Shown here piece by piece: positions 1 through 8,015 of a stretch of DNA of 64,000 bases (position 1 is its first letter; every line of letters begins with the position of its first letter). The position numbers and the translations under genes are program-made. The DNA is from Brachybacterium sacelli. Its GTDB lineage: Bacteria > Actinomycetota > Actinomycetes > Actinomycetales > Dermabacteraceae. The stretch is taken from the NCBI RefSeq assembly GCF_017876545.1, contig NZ_JAGIOD010000001.1:558001-622000 (forward strand), read 5' to 3'. A model generated the notes under the pieces. That model worked only from the letters and a program-made list of their open reading frames with translations, had not been told where the DNA came from and made no database searches.

Positions 1-324
1 CGTCAGCGTGTCTCCTTCGCCCGGGCACTTGCAGCCTCACCGAAGGTGCTAATCGCCGACGAGCCGGTCTCGATGCTCGATGTCACCATCCGCGGAGAGA
101 TGCTCGATCTGATCGACGCCCTGCGCCGTGACGAAGACCTCGCGGTCCTCTACATCACCCACGACCTCGGCAGCGCACGGCGGTACTCGAACGAGGTCCT
201 GGTGATGAACGAAGGCCGGATCGTCGAGTCCGGCGAAAGCACCGAGGTCATCGACGACCCCCAGCACGAGTACACCCGTCGCCTGCTAGCTGCGGCACCG
301 AATCCGACATCACGGATGGGCTGA
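1..324 (+). CDS. ABC transporter ATP-binding protein, oligopeptide/oligosaccharide type (C-terminal part)
   Basis: The reading frame is open from base 1, so the gene begins outside the window; 107 residues are visible. The fragment starts just after where the LSGGQ signature would lie (RQRVSFARAL). It carries Walker B (VLIADEP, residues 16-22), the D-loop region SMLD and the H-loop histidine in ITHDL (H54). The tail HEYTRRLLAAAPNP is the C-terminal signature of the Opp/Dpp family, whose ATPases power import of peptides or, in many actinobacteria, oligosaccharides. Walker A cannot be seen. The nearby GH116-like hydrolase and solute-binding remnant make a glycan role possible (inference). The gene seems to be the last of its transporter operon, since decayed sequence follows. 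Confidence 0.9.
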   Translation, partial: RQRVSFARALAASPKVLIADEPVSMLDVTIRGEMLDLIDALRRDEDLAVLYITHDLGSARRYSNEVLVMNEGRIVESGESTEVIDDPQHEYTRRLLAAAPNPTSRMG

Positions 325-480
325 ACTGCACCGGATTCTGTCCGGTTCCTCAGGACGTCGGCGCAAAGTTCCGCAAGCGATCCCCAGCCGATCCGTCCGG
401 CGATCACCATTGCCGGCATCCGGTCGTTATCGGTCAGCAGGGTCCGGGGCCGGTAGTAGCGTGCTTGGAGGCCACAGAAG
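325..480 (-). pseudogene. unassigned coding-like remnant
   Basis: The minus strand stays open here and has coding-like composition, with segments such as ARYYRPRTLLTDND and MPAMVIAGRIGW. There is no start, stop or ribosome binding site, and the frame runs on antisense into the end of the ABC ATPase. The MPAMVIAGRIGW stretch loosely recalls N-terminal parts of IS21-type transposases, but I cannot assign it. It abuts the broken solute-binding gene, so it may be the sequence that truncated that gene. Confidence 0.25.
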
Positions 481-534
481 ATCAGAGCGAAGTTGGTGTT
501 GCAGCTGCGTGCAAAGGGACCCTCGGGGCGGCGA

Positions 535-896
535 ACCCGGCGGCGATCTGGGTGTCCACGGCGTAGGTGAACTGCGCCCAGGAGCCCGACTTGGCGGTGG
601 CTTGCAGGTCGATCTCGGGATACTGCTCATTGAACTCGGTGAACAGGGCCTTGAACTTCTTGCGCTCGTTGACGTCGCCGAGGAAGCCGAACTCGACGAC
701 ATCCCCGCCGGCGCCTTCGATGGCCGCGCCCGGGTCGCCGCCGCGGCCGCTCCGGCCCTGCGGCCAGGACCAGCGCGACGGCGGTCGAGATCGCCCCGAA
801 CGGCTGACGGTACCGCGGCCCGGGTGCGAAATGCGGCTCGCCCCGGGACCCGATCCGACCCCGCCATGCCGCGCGGCTACCGCCTGCGACGCGCAC
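535..896 (-). pseudogene. degenerate sugar ABC solute-binding protein, N-terminal remnant
   Basis: Minus-strand positions about 700-535 encode DVVEFGFLGDVNERKKF followed by FTEFNEQYPEID and AVDTQIAAG. This is the first beta-strand, helix and second strand of a family 1 (MalE-like) extracellular solute-binding protein. A hydrophobic stretch, AISTAVALVLAAG (about 820-780), lies upstream in a different frame, so a frameshift separates the signal sequence from the mature part. No lipobox cysteine is visible. The frame runs into unrelated sequence near 535, losing about 85% of the protein. The remnant lies just downstream of the GH116-like gene on the same strand, so it probably was the next gene of a glycan-uptake operon. 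No permease genes survive. Confidence 0.6.
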
Positions 897-917
897 CCGG
901 GCCGCCCTGCCGAGCGC

Positions 918-3410
918 TCATGACCCGGTCTCCCAGATAACCTCGCCGACGGACAGCTCCCCACCCAGGGCCACCATCTCCGCCTTCTCCCCGCTGCGCT
1001 GCACGTACCCCCAGCCGGTACCCAGCAGCAGCGGGACCCGGTCCCCGTCGGCCGGGCGCGCGAGGCGCAGCTGCCCGGTGGCGGCGTTCCAGGCCCGTCC
1101 GGTACGGGCGTTCAGCACGGTCCATCCGGACATCGAGCGCACGTAGTGGTCGCCGCATTCGACGTGATTGAACGGGTTGCGGGACCTGCCGTCGTAGCGG
1201 TTCCACAGGCCGTCGAGGATCGCCGTGGCCTCGTCCTCGAGCCCCTCGCGCAGGCAGTGCGCGGCGACCTGCTGCTCAGTGCCGGTCCAGACCTCGTCGG
1301 CGTAGCGGATGGGGGCCTGGGGCCGGCCCCCGGCGGGCCAGCTGCACAGGAGCAGCCCGGTGTCATCGCCATCGGCGAAGACCCGGAAGTTGTGCTCGAA
1401 CTCGCGGAAGCCGGTGCGCAGGTTATGGCGCACGATCGCGCGCAGTGCGGAACGGACATGGTCAGCGGGCAGCAGGTGGCCCAGATCGAGCTCATGGGCC
1501 CACCACTGTCCAATCAGCTGGTCGGCGAGGCAGCCGCGGCCCCACTGGAACGGACGCTCCTGGTCGTCCTCGAGCAGCTGCTCGTAGTACTCGCCGTTGA
1601 ACAACAGTGCGTCGTAGGCGGCGCTGCCCGTGGCAAACAGGGAGCGCAGCTCCTCGGCGTAGGCCGTCTCGCCGCGCAGACGCGCCATCTCCTCCTGGGC
1701 GCGCAGGGCGGCCAACCATAGCGTGCCCATGAACGGGTTGACGCCGCTGAGGTCGATGTCGTGGGTGCTGGGCTGGATGCCGCGCAGCACCCCGGTGCCC
1801 TCGAGGTCCCAGGTGGAGCGGATGTGGGCGAGCAGCTGGCACAGCTTCGACCATTTTTGCTCCAGCCAGTCGCTGTCGACGGCGCCGGAGCGTAGCTCCC
1901 GGTAGCTCTTCAGGATTACCCCGAACATGCCGTCCAGGGCCGGGGCCATCGGGCCGCCGATGGGGAGGTCCCACAGCTGTGGCAGGTAGGTGGGGGCGAT
2001 GAGGCGGTGCGGGACGGACCCGTCGGGTGCCTGCAACACTTCAAGCTCGGTCTCGCGCATCGAGCATTCGAGCTGCGGGAACAAGGCGGCCACGGTGTGT
2101 GCGTAGTTCCACACGTGACTGCAGTTCAGCGGACAGGAGCCGCCGACGTCGCCGGCGTGGCCGCCTGTGGATGCCCCGTTGACCCCCTCGAAGCCGTAGA
2201 AGGTGCCGTCGGCACCGCGAAAGCAGGTAGGGCTACGCACGACAACGGCCTGAGCCGCCATGTGCTCCGCTGTGCGCTCGTCGAGGGTGTCGGTAAGCAG
2301 GTCGGCCCAGGCGCGGGAGTCGGCCTCGAGTTGCTCCCAGTGGCCCTGGACATACTCGGCGACGGCGAGGGCATCGGTGTGCTGGGTGGCATAGTGGTTG
2401 CCGAGCCAGAAGCGGCTGGGCCCCCACTGGGCGGCGAACGGCCCGGGTTGTGGGAAATTCACGTACCGGTTCGGGAAGTGCCAGGTCAGCAGGAACCGGA
2501 CCGTCGTCGATGCCCCAGGTTTGAGGTGCAGCGCAGCGCAGAGGCCCCCGTTCCAGGTGGCGCCGGCCGGGCTAGGACCGTGGGCCCCGGGCGGGGTCCC
2601 CATCTGGTCCTCGGGCAGGTGGGGTGCGATCTCGAGCCGGGAACGCTCGGCGAAAGGGGGGCGTGCCCTTAGGTACTCGATGAACTCGCCGGGGTCGGCC
2701 CACTGCGGCAGGGCTGTGGCGGTGGGCGCGTCACAGGTCAGGACGGCCTGGCCGGCACCGGGGGCGACGGGGTCGAGTCCGCTGTTCTCCATTAGCAGCG
2801 AGGTCCAGCCGTGGTCCCGGCGCACCCGGTTGGTGTTGCCGCCGTAGCCGGGGGCGCAGACCCCCTGGGGTGCCGTAATCCCGTCGTGACCGACGGGGTT
2901 CTGCATCGCCGCCCCCAAGGAAGCAGCGACGGCCTCAGTGGCGGTGTTGGTCACGGTGACGGTGAATAGGGCGGCGGGCAAAGAGCTGCGCTCGGCGTCC
3001 AGCGGCACCAGCGGGGTAAAGGCCTGCAGGTTCACGTCGAGCGGGCCGTCCAGGTCGTAGTCGATCTCGGCGAAGGGATAGGTGGACCGGAACGAAGTCC
3101 CGCGCACTCCTCCAAATCGCTCCAGCAGCTCACGTTGCCAGGCCGGGACCTCGTCGTCGGTCACCAGCGGGGTGGACGGGGCGTCCGACGGGGCCGGCGC
3201 CTGCAGGACCGTCGTGGAGCTGTGCGGCGGCTCGGGCCGCTGGACGCGCAGCGCGAAGAAGCTGTTCGGGAGGTCGCCACGGTGATTGCCGATGTTGTGC
3301 AGCTGCCATTGCCGCAGAGCTCCATCGGCGCAGATCGCGACGTTACCGGTGCCGATCCCGCCCAGCGGCATCGCCGCGTGGCGGCCGGTGATGTGGTTGA
3401 GCTGTCTCAT
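918..3410 (-). CDS. GH116-family glycoside hydrolase (beta-glucosidase / glucosylceramidase-like)
   Basis: The 830-residue protein has the GH116 layout. It opens with an N-terminal beta-sandwich beginning PLGGIGTGN (about residues 14-22), and a C-terminal alpha-helical barrel follows from about 380. Within the barrel are FYGFEGVN (E408), CPLNCSHVWNY (426-436) and THDID (D551) followed by FMGTLWLAALR. By alignment with GBA2-type enzymes, D551 sits where the acid/base aspartate lies and E408 is a candidate nucleophile; both are inferences. There is no signal peptide, so it should be cytoplasmic and hydrolyse imported beta-glycosides. I chose the ATG at 3410 because AGGGGAG lies about 10 nt upstream; an in-frame ATG at 3449 has no such site and lies closer to the operator. 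The downstream binding-protein gene is decayed, so import may now be lost or supplied elsewhere. Confidence 0.8.
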   Translation of the reverse strand: MRQLNHITGRHAAMPLGGIGTGNVAICADGALRQWQLHNIGNHRGDLPNSFFALRVQRPEPPHSSTTVLQAPAPSDAPSTPLVTDDEVPAWQRELLERFGGVRGTSFRSTYPFAEIDYDLDGPLDVNLQAFTPLVPLDAERSSLPAALFTVTVTNTATEAVAASLGAAMQNPVGHDGITAPQGVCAPGYGGNTNRVRRDHGWTSLLMENSGLDPVAPGAGQAVLTCDAPTATALPQWADPGEFIEYLRARPPFAERSRLEIAPHLPEDQMGTPPGAHGPSPAGATWNGGLCAALHLKPGASTTVRFLLTWHFPNRYVNFPQPGPFAAQWGPSRFWLGNHYATQHTDALAVAEYVQGHWEQLEADSRAWADLLTDTLDERTAEHMAAQAVVVRSPTCFRGADGTFYGFEGVNGASTGGHAGDVGGSCPLNCSHVWNYAHTVAALFPQLECSMRETELEVLQAPDGSVPHRLIAPTYLPQLWDLPIGGPMAPALDGMFGVILKSYRELRSGAVDSDWLEQKWSKLCQLLAHIRSTWDLEGTGVLRGIQPSTHDIDLSGVNPFMGTLWLAALRAQEEMARLRGETAYAEELRSLFATGSAAYDALLFNGEYYEQLLEDDQERPFQWGRGCLADQLIGQWWAHELDLGHLLPADHVRSALRAIVRHNLRTGFREFEHNFRVFADGDDTGLLLCSWPAGGRPQAPIRYADEVWTGTEQQVAAHCLREGLEDEATAILDGLWNRYDGRSRNPFNHVECGDHYVRSMSGWTVLNARTGRAWNAATGQLRLARPADGDRVPLLLGTGWGYVQRSGEKAEMVALGGELSVGEVIWETGS

Positions 3411-3471
3411 ACCCGTGCACTCCCCTGTGCCCTGCGCATGGCCGTGCACCCCTGCGCACAGCCAGATGCCA

Positions 3472-3483
3472 GTAATCGTTTAC
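3472..3483. promoter_or_regulatory. LacI-family operator candidate for the GH116-like gene
   Basis: GTAATCGTTTAC is a 12-bp inverted repeat (GTAA/TTAC arms around a central CG) of the kind bound by LacI/GalR-family sugar repressors. It lies 62 bp upstream of the chosen start of the glycoside hydrolase gene. No LacI gene is in the window, so the repressor would be encoded elsewhere. Confidence 0.55.
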
Positions 3484-3595
3484 CATCTTGGTCAGCCCCT
3501 AACCTAAGCATCGACTCCAGCAGGGTCAACAACGCGACGAGATTTACGAGAAGTGCCCGCGAACGGGCTCCCGTGCCTCACAAGGCCGGAGCTCG

Positions 3596-3742
3596 CACGC
3601 GAATCGGCTCGCCTGCACGCCATCGCTCCCACACGGCATCCTGCACTTCGATTTCCAACGCCATCCCTGCCAGCTCCTCTCCCGTCCATGCGCACACTCC
3701 CATCATGTGCGATGCGTTGATGGGTTGAGACCGCCACCGTTT
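3596..3742 (-). mobile_element. truncated IS30-family end (first ~40 codons of transposase)
   Basis: Positions 3596-3736 are identical to 11209-11349, the start side of the intact IS30 element, in the same orientation. One mismatch follows and similarity stops after 3742. The fragment holds the outer terminal sequence and the first codons of the transposase (MMGVCAWTGEEL), then breaks abruptly at 3596 into unrelated DNA. Perfect identity means a recent copy. It arose by deletion, one-ended transposition or recombination with the copy at 11 kb. Together the two copies bracket 3.6-11.3 kb in direct orientation. Confidence 0.9.
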
Positions 3743-3815
3743 ACGGCACAGCCTCCGCCCGGCCTAAGCGTCGGGGTAGTCGCGCTATTCGGGCGACAGC
3801 ATGCGAGGGCGGCGG

Positions 3816-3821
3816 TAGGTT
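3816..3821 (+). promoter_or_regulatory. -10 box, leaderless start of the P-loop kinase gene
   Basis: TAGGTT matches TANNNT and ends 6 nt before the ATG at 3828. No convincing ribosome binding site lies between, so the transcript probably starts at the ATG itself. Confidence 0.45.
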
Positions 3822-3827
3822 GCGAGG

Positions 3828-4352
3828 ATGACTATGGCGCTGATGTGTGGACTCTCCTTCGCGGGCAAGAGCACCCTTGCAGCGCAACTGGCTGAGGGTC
3901 TGCCTGCGAGCCTGGTCAGTCTCGACCTCATCAACGAGGAACGCGGCCTGCACGGTGGACAAGGCATCCCGCTGGAGGAATGGGCCGAGACCAACCGAAT
4001 CGCGCACGAGCGTGGACGTGATTTTCTGGATGCGGGGCACCATGTGGTCGTTGACGACACCGGATCGCCGCGGTTCATCAGAGATGAGTGGCGGAAGATC
4101 GCCAATCGCTCCGGTGCACCGTTCTTGGTCGTGTGGGTCCAGATCAGCCCTGAACTCCAGCAGGCACGCGTTCGCGCCAACAGACAGTCCCGGGACCGCC
4201 CGGACGTGACCGATGCCGTCCTCCACGATCACCGGGCGAGCTTCGAGCCTCCGACTGATGAGGAAGTGATAGTGGTGGATGCCCAGGACACGGCCGACCC
4301 AGCACGAGTGGCCGCGCTCGTGCAGCGACTCCGCTCCCATCGCACGCCCTAG
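3828..4352 (+). CDS. small P-loop kinase (AAA_33 / zeta-toxin-like fold)
   Basis: This 174-residue cytoplasmic protein begins with a Walker A motif, GLSFAGKST (residues 8-16). LDLINEERG (about 33-41) and a hydrophobic strand ending in acidic residues, HHVVVDDT (about 70-77), resemble Walker B. RVRANRQSRDRP (about 123-134) looks like the arginine-rich lid of small-molecule kinases. The family includes adenylate-kinase-like enzymes, antibiotic kinases and zeta toxins that phosphorylate nucleotides, sugars or drugs; the substrate cannot be read here. No antitoxin-like gene is adjacent, which argues against a toxin. It stands alone between the truncated IS30 end and the Tn554-type unit, so it may be cargo. 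An ATG two codons downstream is an alternative start. Confidence 0.7.
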   Translation: MTMALMCGLSFAGKSTLAAQLAEGLPASLVSLDLINEERGLHGGQGIPLEEWAETNRIAHERGRDFLDAGHHVVVDDTGSPRFIRDEWRKIANRSGAPFLVVWVQISPELQQARVRANRQSRDRPDVTDAVLHDHRASFEPPTDEEVIVVDAQDTADPARVAALVQRLRSHRTP

Positions 4353-4516
4353 AGCGCTGGGGGCCAGCAAGGCTCCGCGCTCATCGGCGCACATCCGACC
4401 GTTATCTGGAGTTCGGTTAGGCGTGGCCATGACGTCCAGCACGAGACGCAGCGGATCGAGAGTCTTCCTGGTGGACTCGGTTATCTTGAGCTGTCCATCA
4501 AGCGGCTCGGCCTCAG

Positions 4517-4906
4517 TTACCGCTCTTGGTTCGATGTCCGTAGTCGCCCGAGGGCGTGTTGCAACTGTTTCCGGAGTCGCTGGTTTTCGGCGGTGAGGTC
4601 CCGGACTCGCGCGTTGGCGACTTCGAGGCGGCGTATCAGGGATGCGTCGGTGGAACGTTGAGACGCGGGCAGTGGTGCCCCAGCCGTGTCCTGCTGGAGG
4701 CCGCGGAGCCGTCGGACCTCGGCGCAGAGGTCGGGCTGGGTGTAGAGCCAGGACCGCGAGACCTGCGCCTTCTGAGCGACGATCTGGAAGTTGACCGCGC
4801 CGCCCTCGCGGTCGAGGTCGCGAAGGGCCTGGGTTGCTTTGGCACGGGTCGTCTCGTGGCGCCGCCGGGCGGCGACGATGAGGTGGCGGCTGTTATCGGC
4901 ATGCAT
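4517..4906 (-). CDS. tnpC: TnpC-like transposition accessory protein (DUF6262-like)
   Basis: This is a 129-residue basic protein. RAKATQALRDLDREGG (about residues 18-33) precedes a helix-turn-helix-like segment, NFQIVAQKAQVSRSWLY (about 35-51). A C-terminal coiled coil (about 87-120) is rich in E, L, N and R (VRDLTAENQRLRKQL). This is the organisation of the third gene of Tn554-type elements, whose product helps transposition and orientation without being catalytic. The ATG at 4906 overlaps the tnpB stop by one base (TGATG), so the genes are translationally coupled. An upstream in-frame ATG at 5110 lies inside tnpB and was rejected. Confidence 0.8.
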   Translation of the reverse strand: MHADNSRHLIVAARRRHETTRAKATQALRDLDREGGAVNFQIVAQKAQVSRSWLYTQPDLCAEVRRLRGLQQDTAGAPLPASQRSTDASLIRRLEVANARVRDLTAENQRLRKQLQHALGRLRTSNQER

Positions 4907-6381
4907 CAGGTACTTGCCTCGCCGTCCTGGTCGTCCTCCAACGTGGTGATGATCTGGTCGAGGTTTCCCAGGACCTGCTGGTTCATCTCGATCAGGCGTT
5001 GCTGGCCGCGAGCCTCGGCAGCGGTGATGATCTGCACGACCTGCTGACGATGCTGTCGGTGCTCGGGCAGGAACTCGGCTGTGGTGATGAACATCGGACA
5101 GCTCAGACACGCGTTCGCGTGCGGGCAGGACTGCTGGACCGGCAACCCGCAGAAGCCGTTGGGCAGTGCCTGGGTCGCTCGTCCCACGCGCTGCTTGGCC
5201 CAGGCCGCCTCGGCCAGCGGGCCATCCGGGTCGAGGGTGACCGTCTCGCCCTTGATGTTGACCTTCCGCGCAGCTTCCCAGTGCCGACGGATCGTGGTGT
5301 CACTGAGGCGGGCGTAGTGGGCGGTCATGACGTGGGAGTCGTGGTCGAGAATCCGCCGGACCACTTCTTGGGGGACGTCGCGGTTGATCAGTCTGGTGCC
5401 CAGGGTATGGCGGAAGCTGTGCGGGACGACGCGAACGGGTTGTCCGTGCTCGTCACGGACGTCGCAGTGCTTGAGCCACCGGTGCAGCGCCTTGCGGTAG
5501 ACCCCGTCACCGATCGGCTCGTGTCCGTCGTCGTTGTCGGTGACTCGTGGGAAGAGCACCGGTGCTCCGTCCGGCCACCGTTCGTGCAGGCGGCGTCGCT
5601 GCGCGGTGATGGCCTCGACGAGCCCCGCGTCGATCGGCACAAGGGCCTCGCGTTTCATCTTGTGGTTGAGGTAGCGCAGGTAGGGCGCTCCCTCGCCGTC
5701 GTAGACGATGCAGTCGGTCGGCAGACGGACGGTGTCGGTGATGCGCAGCCCGCAGTGCATGAGGATCAGCGTGATCAGCTCGTAGCTGGGGTTGCTCCAC
5801 TTGGCGAGATTGTCCGGGTTCTCCAGCTGGGCCATCACGGTTTCGCTCAGCGCGCGCGGTTGCCGGATGGCTTCCTTGGGGAAGTCCTCGCTGAAGAACA
5901 TCACCGTCGAAGGCAGGGAGTCATCCCAACCGTGCTGCCGGATGGTGGTGAAGAACAGGTTCAACTGGCCGATCAGCATGCGGTGCTTCACGGTGCCCGA
6001 GAACCGGGAATGCAGGTGAGCGAGGTAGCGCTCCAGCAGCTCCCGGTCCAGGTCCGCCAGCCCCTGGACGGAAGGTGCCACGTCCGCCAGGAACTGCCCA
6101 CAGGAGGTGATCGCCCGTGTGCCGGAGGAGACGCTGACCACGCCGAGGCCCGTGGCCAAGCGCCACCGCGCCCAGCGTTTGGCCAAGGCCTTGAGCCACG
6201 ACTGCGGGATGTCCTCGAAGGTGATCCGGGCCAGCCGCCGGTCCTTGATGCCGAGTTCACGTAGTCGCCAGACGTCCTTGCCATACTCCGCGTCCCAGGT
6301 GCTCGCCTGACCGGGTGTCCGGCGTCGCTCGCGCCCCGTCCTCGACGGTTTTTCGGGCACCAGCGGGATCGGCACGCTCAC
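4906..6381 (-). CDS. tnpB: TnpB-like tyrosine recombinase of a Tn554-type element
   Basis: The 491-residue protein is a site-specific tyrosine recombinase. The catalytic set is visible: R213 in CGLRITD, H321 and R324 in PHSFRHT, H347 in LDHDSH, and nucleophile Y356 in AHYARLS. A C-terminal extension holds four cysteines (C411, C419, C425, C428, around CPHANACLSC), probably a zinc site, as in TnpB of Tn554. The start is GTG at 6381 and overlaps the tnpA stop by four bases (GTGA); the stop overlaps the tnpC start. Tn554-type elements integrate site-specifically without target duplication and need TnpA, TnpB and TnpC. No frameshift is seen, so the unit may be functional. Confidence 0.88.
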   Translation of the reverse strand: MSVPIPLVPEKPSRTGRERRRTPGQASTWDAEYGKDVWRLRELGIKDRRLARITFEDIPQSWLKALAKRWARWRLATGLGVVSVSSGTRAITSCGQFLADVAPSVQGLADLDRELLERYLAHLHSRFSGTVKHRMLIGQLNLFFTTIRQHGWDDSLPSTVMFFSEDFPKEAIRQPRALSETVMAQLENPDNLAKWSNPSYELITLILMHCGLRITDTVRLPTDCIVYDGEGAPYLRYLNHKMKREALVPIDAGLVEAITAQRRRLHERWPDGAPVLFPRVTDNDDGHEPIGDGVYRKALHRWLKHCDVRDEHGQPVRVVPHSFRHTLGTRLINRDVPQEVVRRILDHDSHVMTAHYARLSDTTIRRHWEAARKVNIKGETVTLDPDGPLAEAAWAKQRVGRATQALPNGFCGLPVQQSCPHANACLSCPMFITTAEFLPEHRQHRQQVVQIITAAEARGQQRLIEMNQQVLGNLDQIITTLEDDQDGEAST

Positions 6382-7487
6382 AATCGCACCTCTCGGCCGG
6401 TGAACCAGCCCGCTTCCTCCAAGGCCTTGCGCGCGTCCTCGGCGCTCAGGTGACCATAGACGGCGGCCGTGGTGGTGATGTCAGCGTGGCCTAGCAACTT
6501 GGAGACCACCTCGATCGGCACGCCGTCACGCAGCATCCGCGTCGCAGCGGTGTGGCGGTACCAGTGCGGATCAAAGTCGATCCCGGTGCGCCGCCGCAGA
6601 CGCTTCACAAGTTCATAGACTGCCGCGTAGGTCAGCGGGTGACCGTGGGGCCGACCCCAGAGATTGACGAAGACGTAGTCGGAGTCCAGGTCGCCGTACT
6701 CCAAGTGAAGGTAATCGGAATAGAGCCGGACCAGCTCCGCGCTGACCGGCACCGTCCGCGGGCTGCGTGACTTGGAGCGGGCACCGTTGTGATTGACCCG
6801 TGGCCGGACCGAGACCTGGGACTCGGCAGCGGCGATGTCCTCATGCCGAAGACCCAACGCCTCCCCGATCCGCATCCCGGTGTCGAACAGCACCGCGAAC
6901 AAGAACCGGTCCCGCAGATGATCACAGGCATCGAGAATGATTTGTGCCTCGGGAGCGTTGAGGACGCGCGGGAGCTTACGTTCAGCGCTCAGCACGACGG
7001 CCCGCCGCGGCTGCAGTTTCCCCTTGCTGATGTGGTGCAAGAACGGCTTCCAGCCCGAACCACGGCCTCCAGCCGGTTGCCAAGTCTTCAGCAACTCCCC
7101 GAGGTCAACGCCGTGGCGCGCGGCGTGCTGATAGAACGCGCTGAGCGCTGAGAGCTTGCGGTTGACCGTCGACTCGGTGCAGTGGTGTTCCACTGACGGC
7201 AGGACTGGGATCGTCCCATCGCGCAGGCCCGGTGGGCGGCGCAGCCATGCGACGAATTCGGCGACGTTCTCCAGCCGCACCTCACGCCAGTCCTGGCCTT
7301 GGACGCCGAGGAACACGAACCAGTCTTTCAAGTCGTGGGCATAGGCCTTGACCGTGTTCGGCGACCGCTCGATCTGGGTCAAGTACGCCAGATACCGCTC
7401 GATCGGAGCCACCGGGCCGCCGTCCCCGCCCAACACCGTCCACGACTCCACGCCGTCGACCGGGGAAAGAATACGCTGGACAAACAT
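6378..7487 (-). CDS. tnpA: TnpA-like tyrosine recombinase of a Tn554-type element
   Basis: This 369-residue tyrosine recombinase is the first gene of the trio. An N-terminal SAM-like core-binding domain covers about residues 28-125. The catalytic domain shows R206 (TGMRIGEAL), H308 and R311 (HWYRHT), H334 (LLGHAD) and Y344 (AVYGHLS). All catalytic residues are present. The ATG at 7487 has no strong ribosome binding site; GAGGAT lies 6 nt upstream, so translation may be weak or leaderless. The 200 bp up to the next gene presumably hold the promoter and one end of the element, but no clear repeat marks it. The cargo of the element is not obvious. Confidence 0.88.
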   Translation of the reverse strand: MFVQRILSPVDGVESWTVLGGDGGPVAPIERYLAYLTQIERSPNTVKAYAHDLKDWFVFLGVQGQDWREVRLENVAEFVAWLRRPPGLRDGTIPVLPSVEHHCTESTVNRKLSALSAFYQHAARHGVDLGELLKTWQPAGGRGSGWKPFLHHISKGKLQPRRAVVLSAERKLPRVLNAPEAQIILDACDHLRDRFLFAVLFDTGMRIGEALGLRHEDIAAAESQVSVRPRVNHNGARSKSRSPRTVPVSAELVRLYSDYLHLEYGDLDSDYVFVNLWGRPHGHPLTYAAVYELVKRLRRRTGIDFDPHWYRHTAATRMLRDGVPIEVVSKLLGHADITTTAAVYGHLSAEDARKALEEAGWFTGREVRL

Positions 7488-7688
7488 TGGACGATCCTCA
7501 GCTCAGATGCGACGAAGGGACCGGTCGAAAGCCGCCGGGGCCGGACGTAGGCCCCTGTCAATCTTCAGCACAATTAACAACAGACGGCATTGCGCCTCAC
7601 GACGAGTGGATCGCACGCAAGTGTGCGAAAGTCGATGGCCCGGTCAATGCAATGAGAATCACGAAGATGTGAGTCCCCTGGGTTCTCC

Positions 7689-8015
7689 TCACGATGACCC
7701 CTCGGCCTCGTTCTTCAGACGTGTGAGGCGGTTGTCCCAGCCTTGGCCGATCAGATCAAGGTCTCTGGCAAGTGCGCTGAGACGAGCACCGATCGCGCTG
7801 TACACAATCTCCTTGCCGCTGCGTTCTGAGGTGACAAGGCCGCCAATCTCCAAGACCTTGAGGTGCTTCATGATCGCTTGTCGGCTGACTGGCATAGTTC
7901 GCGTCAGCGCGGATGCGCTTGCGGGTGCTTCACCCAACCGGACCAGAATCCGCCAACGGGTCTCGTCGGCGAGGGCCGCGAAGACGGAACTCGGAGCCTG
8001 CACCTCGGTGTTCAC
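7689..8015 (-). CDS. ArsR-family winged-helix repressor
   Basis: The 108-residue protein is a single ArsR/SmtB winged helix. The opening VFAALADETRWRILVRLGE (about residues 11-29) is typical, and the recognition region is PVSRQAIMKHLKVLE (about 42-56). The wing includes SERSGKEIVYS (about 63-73). There are no cysteine pairs of the metal-sensing kind. It belongs to the non-metal subgroup that pairs with SRPBCC (AHSA1-like) proteins. The start overlaps the stop of the upstream SRPBCC gene by four bases (ATGA), so the two are one operon. A perfect palindrome upstream of that gene is the likely operator, giving autoregulation (inference). Confidence 0.87.
   Translation of the reverse strand: MNTEVQAPSSVFAALADETRWRILVRLGEAPASASALTRTMPVSRQAIMKHLKVLEIGGLVTSERSGKEIVYSAIGARLSALARDLDLIGQGWDNRLTRLKNEAEGSS

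Noticed and set aside
3828..4352. Zeta-type toxin of a toxin-antitoxin pair
   Set aside because: No small antitoxin gene is adjacent, and the protein is shorter than classical zeta toxins.
4999..6264. Plus-strand frame of 421 residues
   Set aside because: It is antisense to tnpB, whose catalytic residues are all present.
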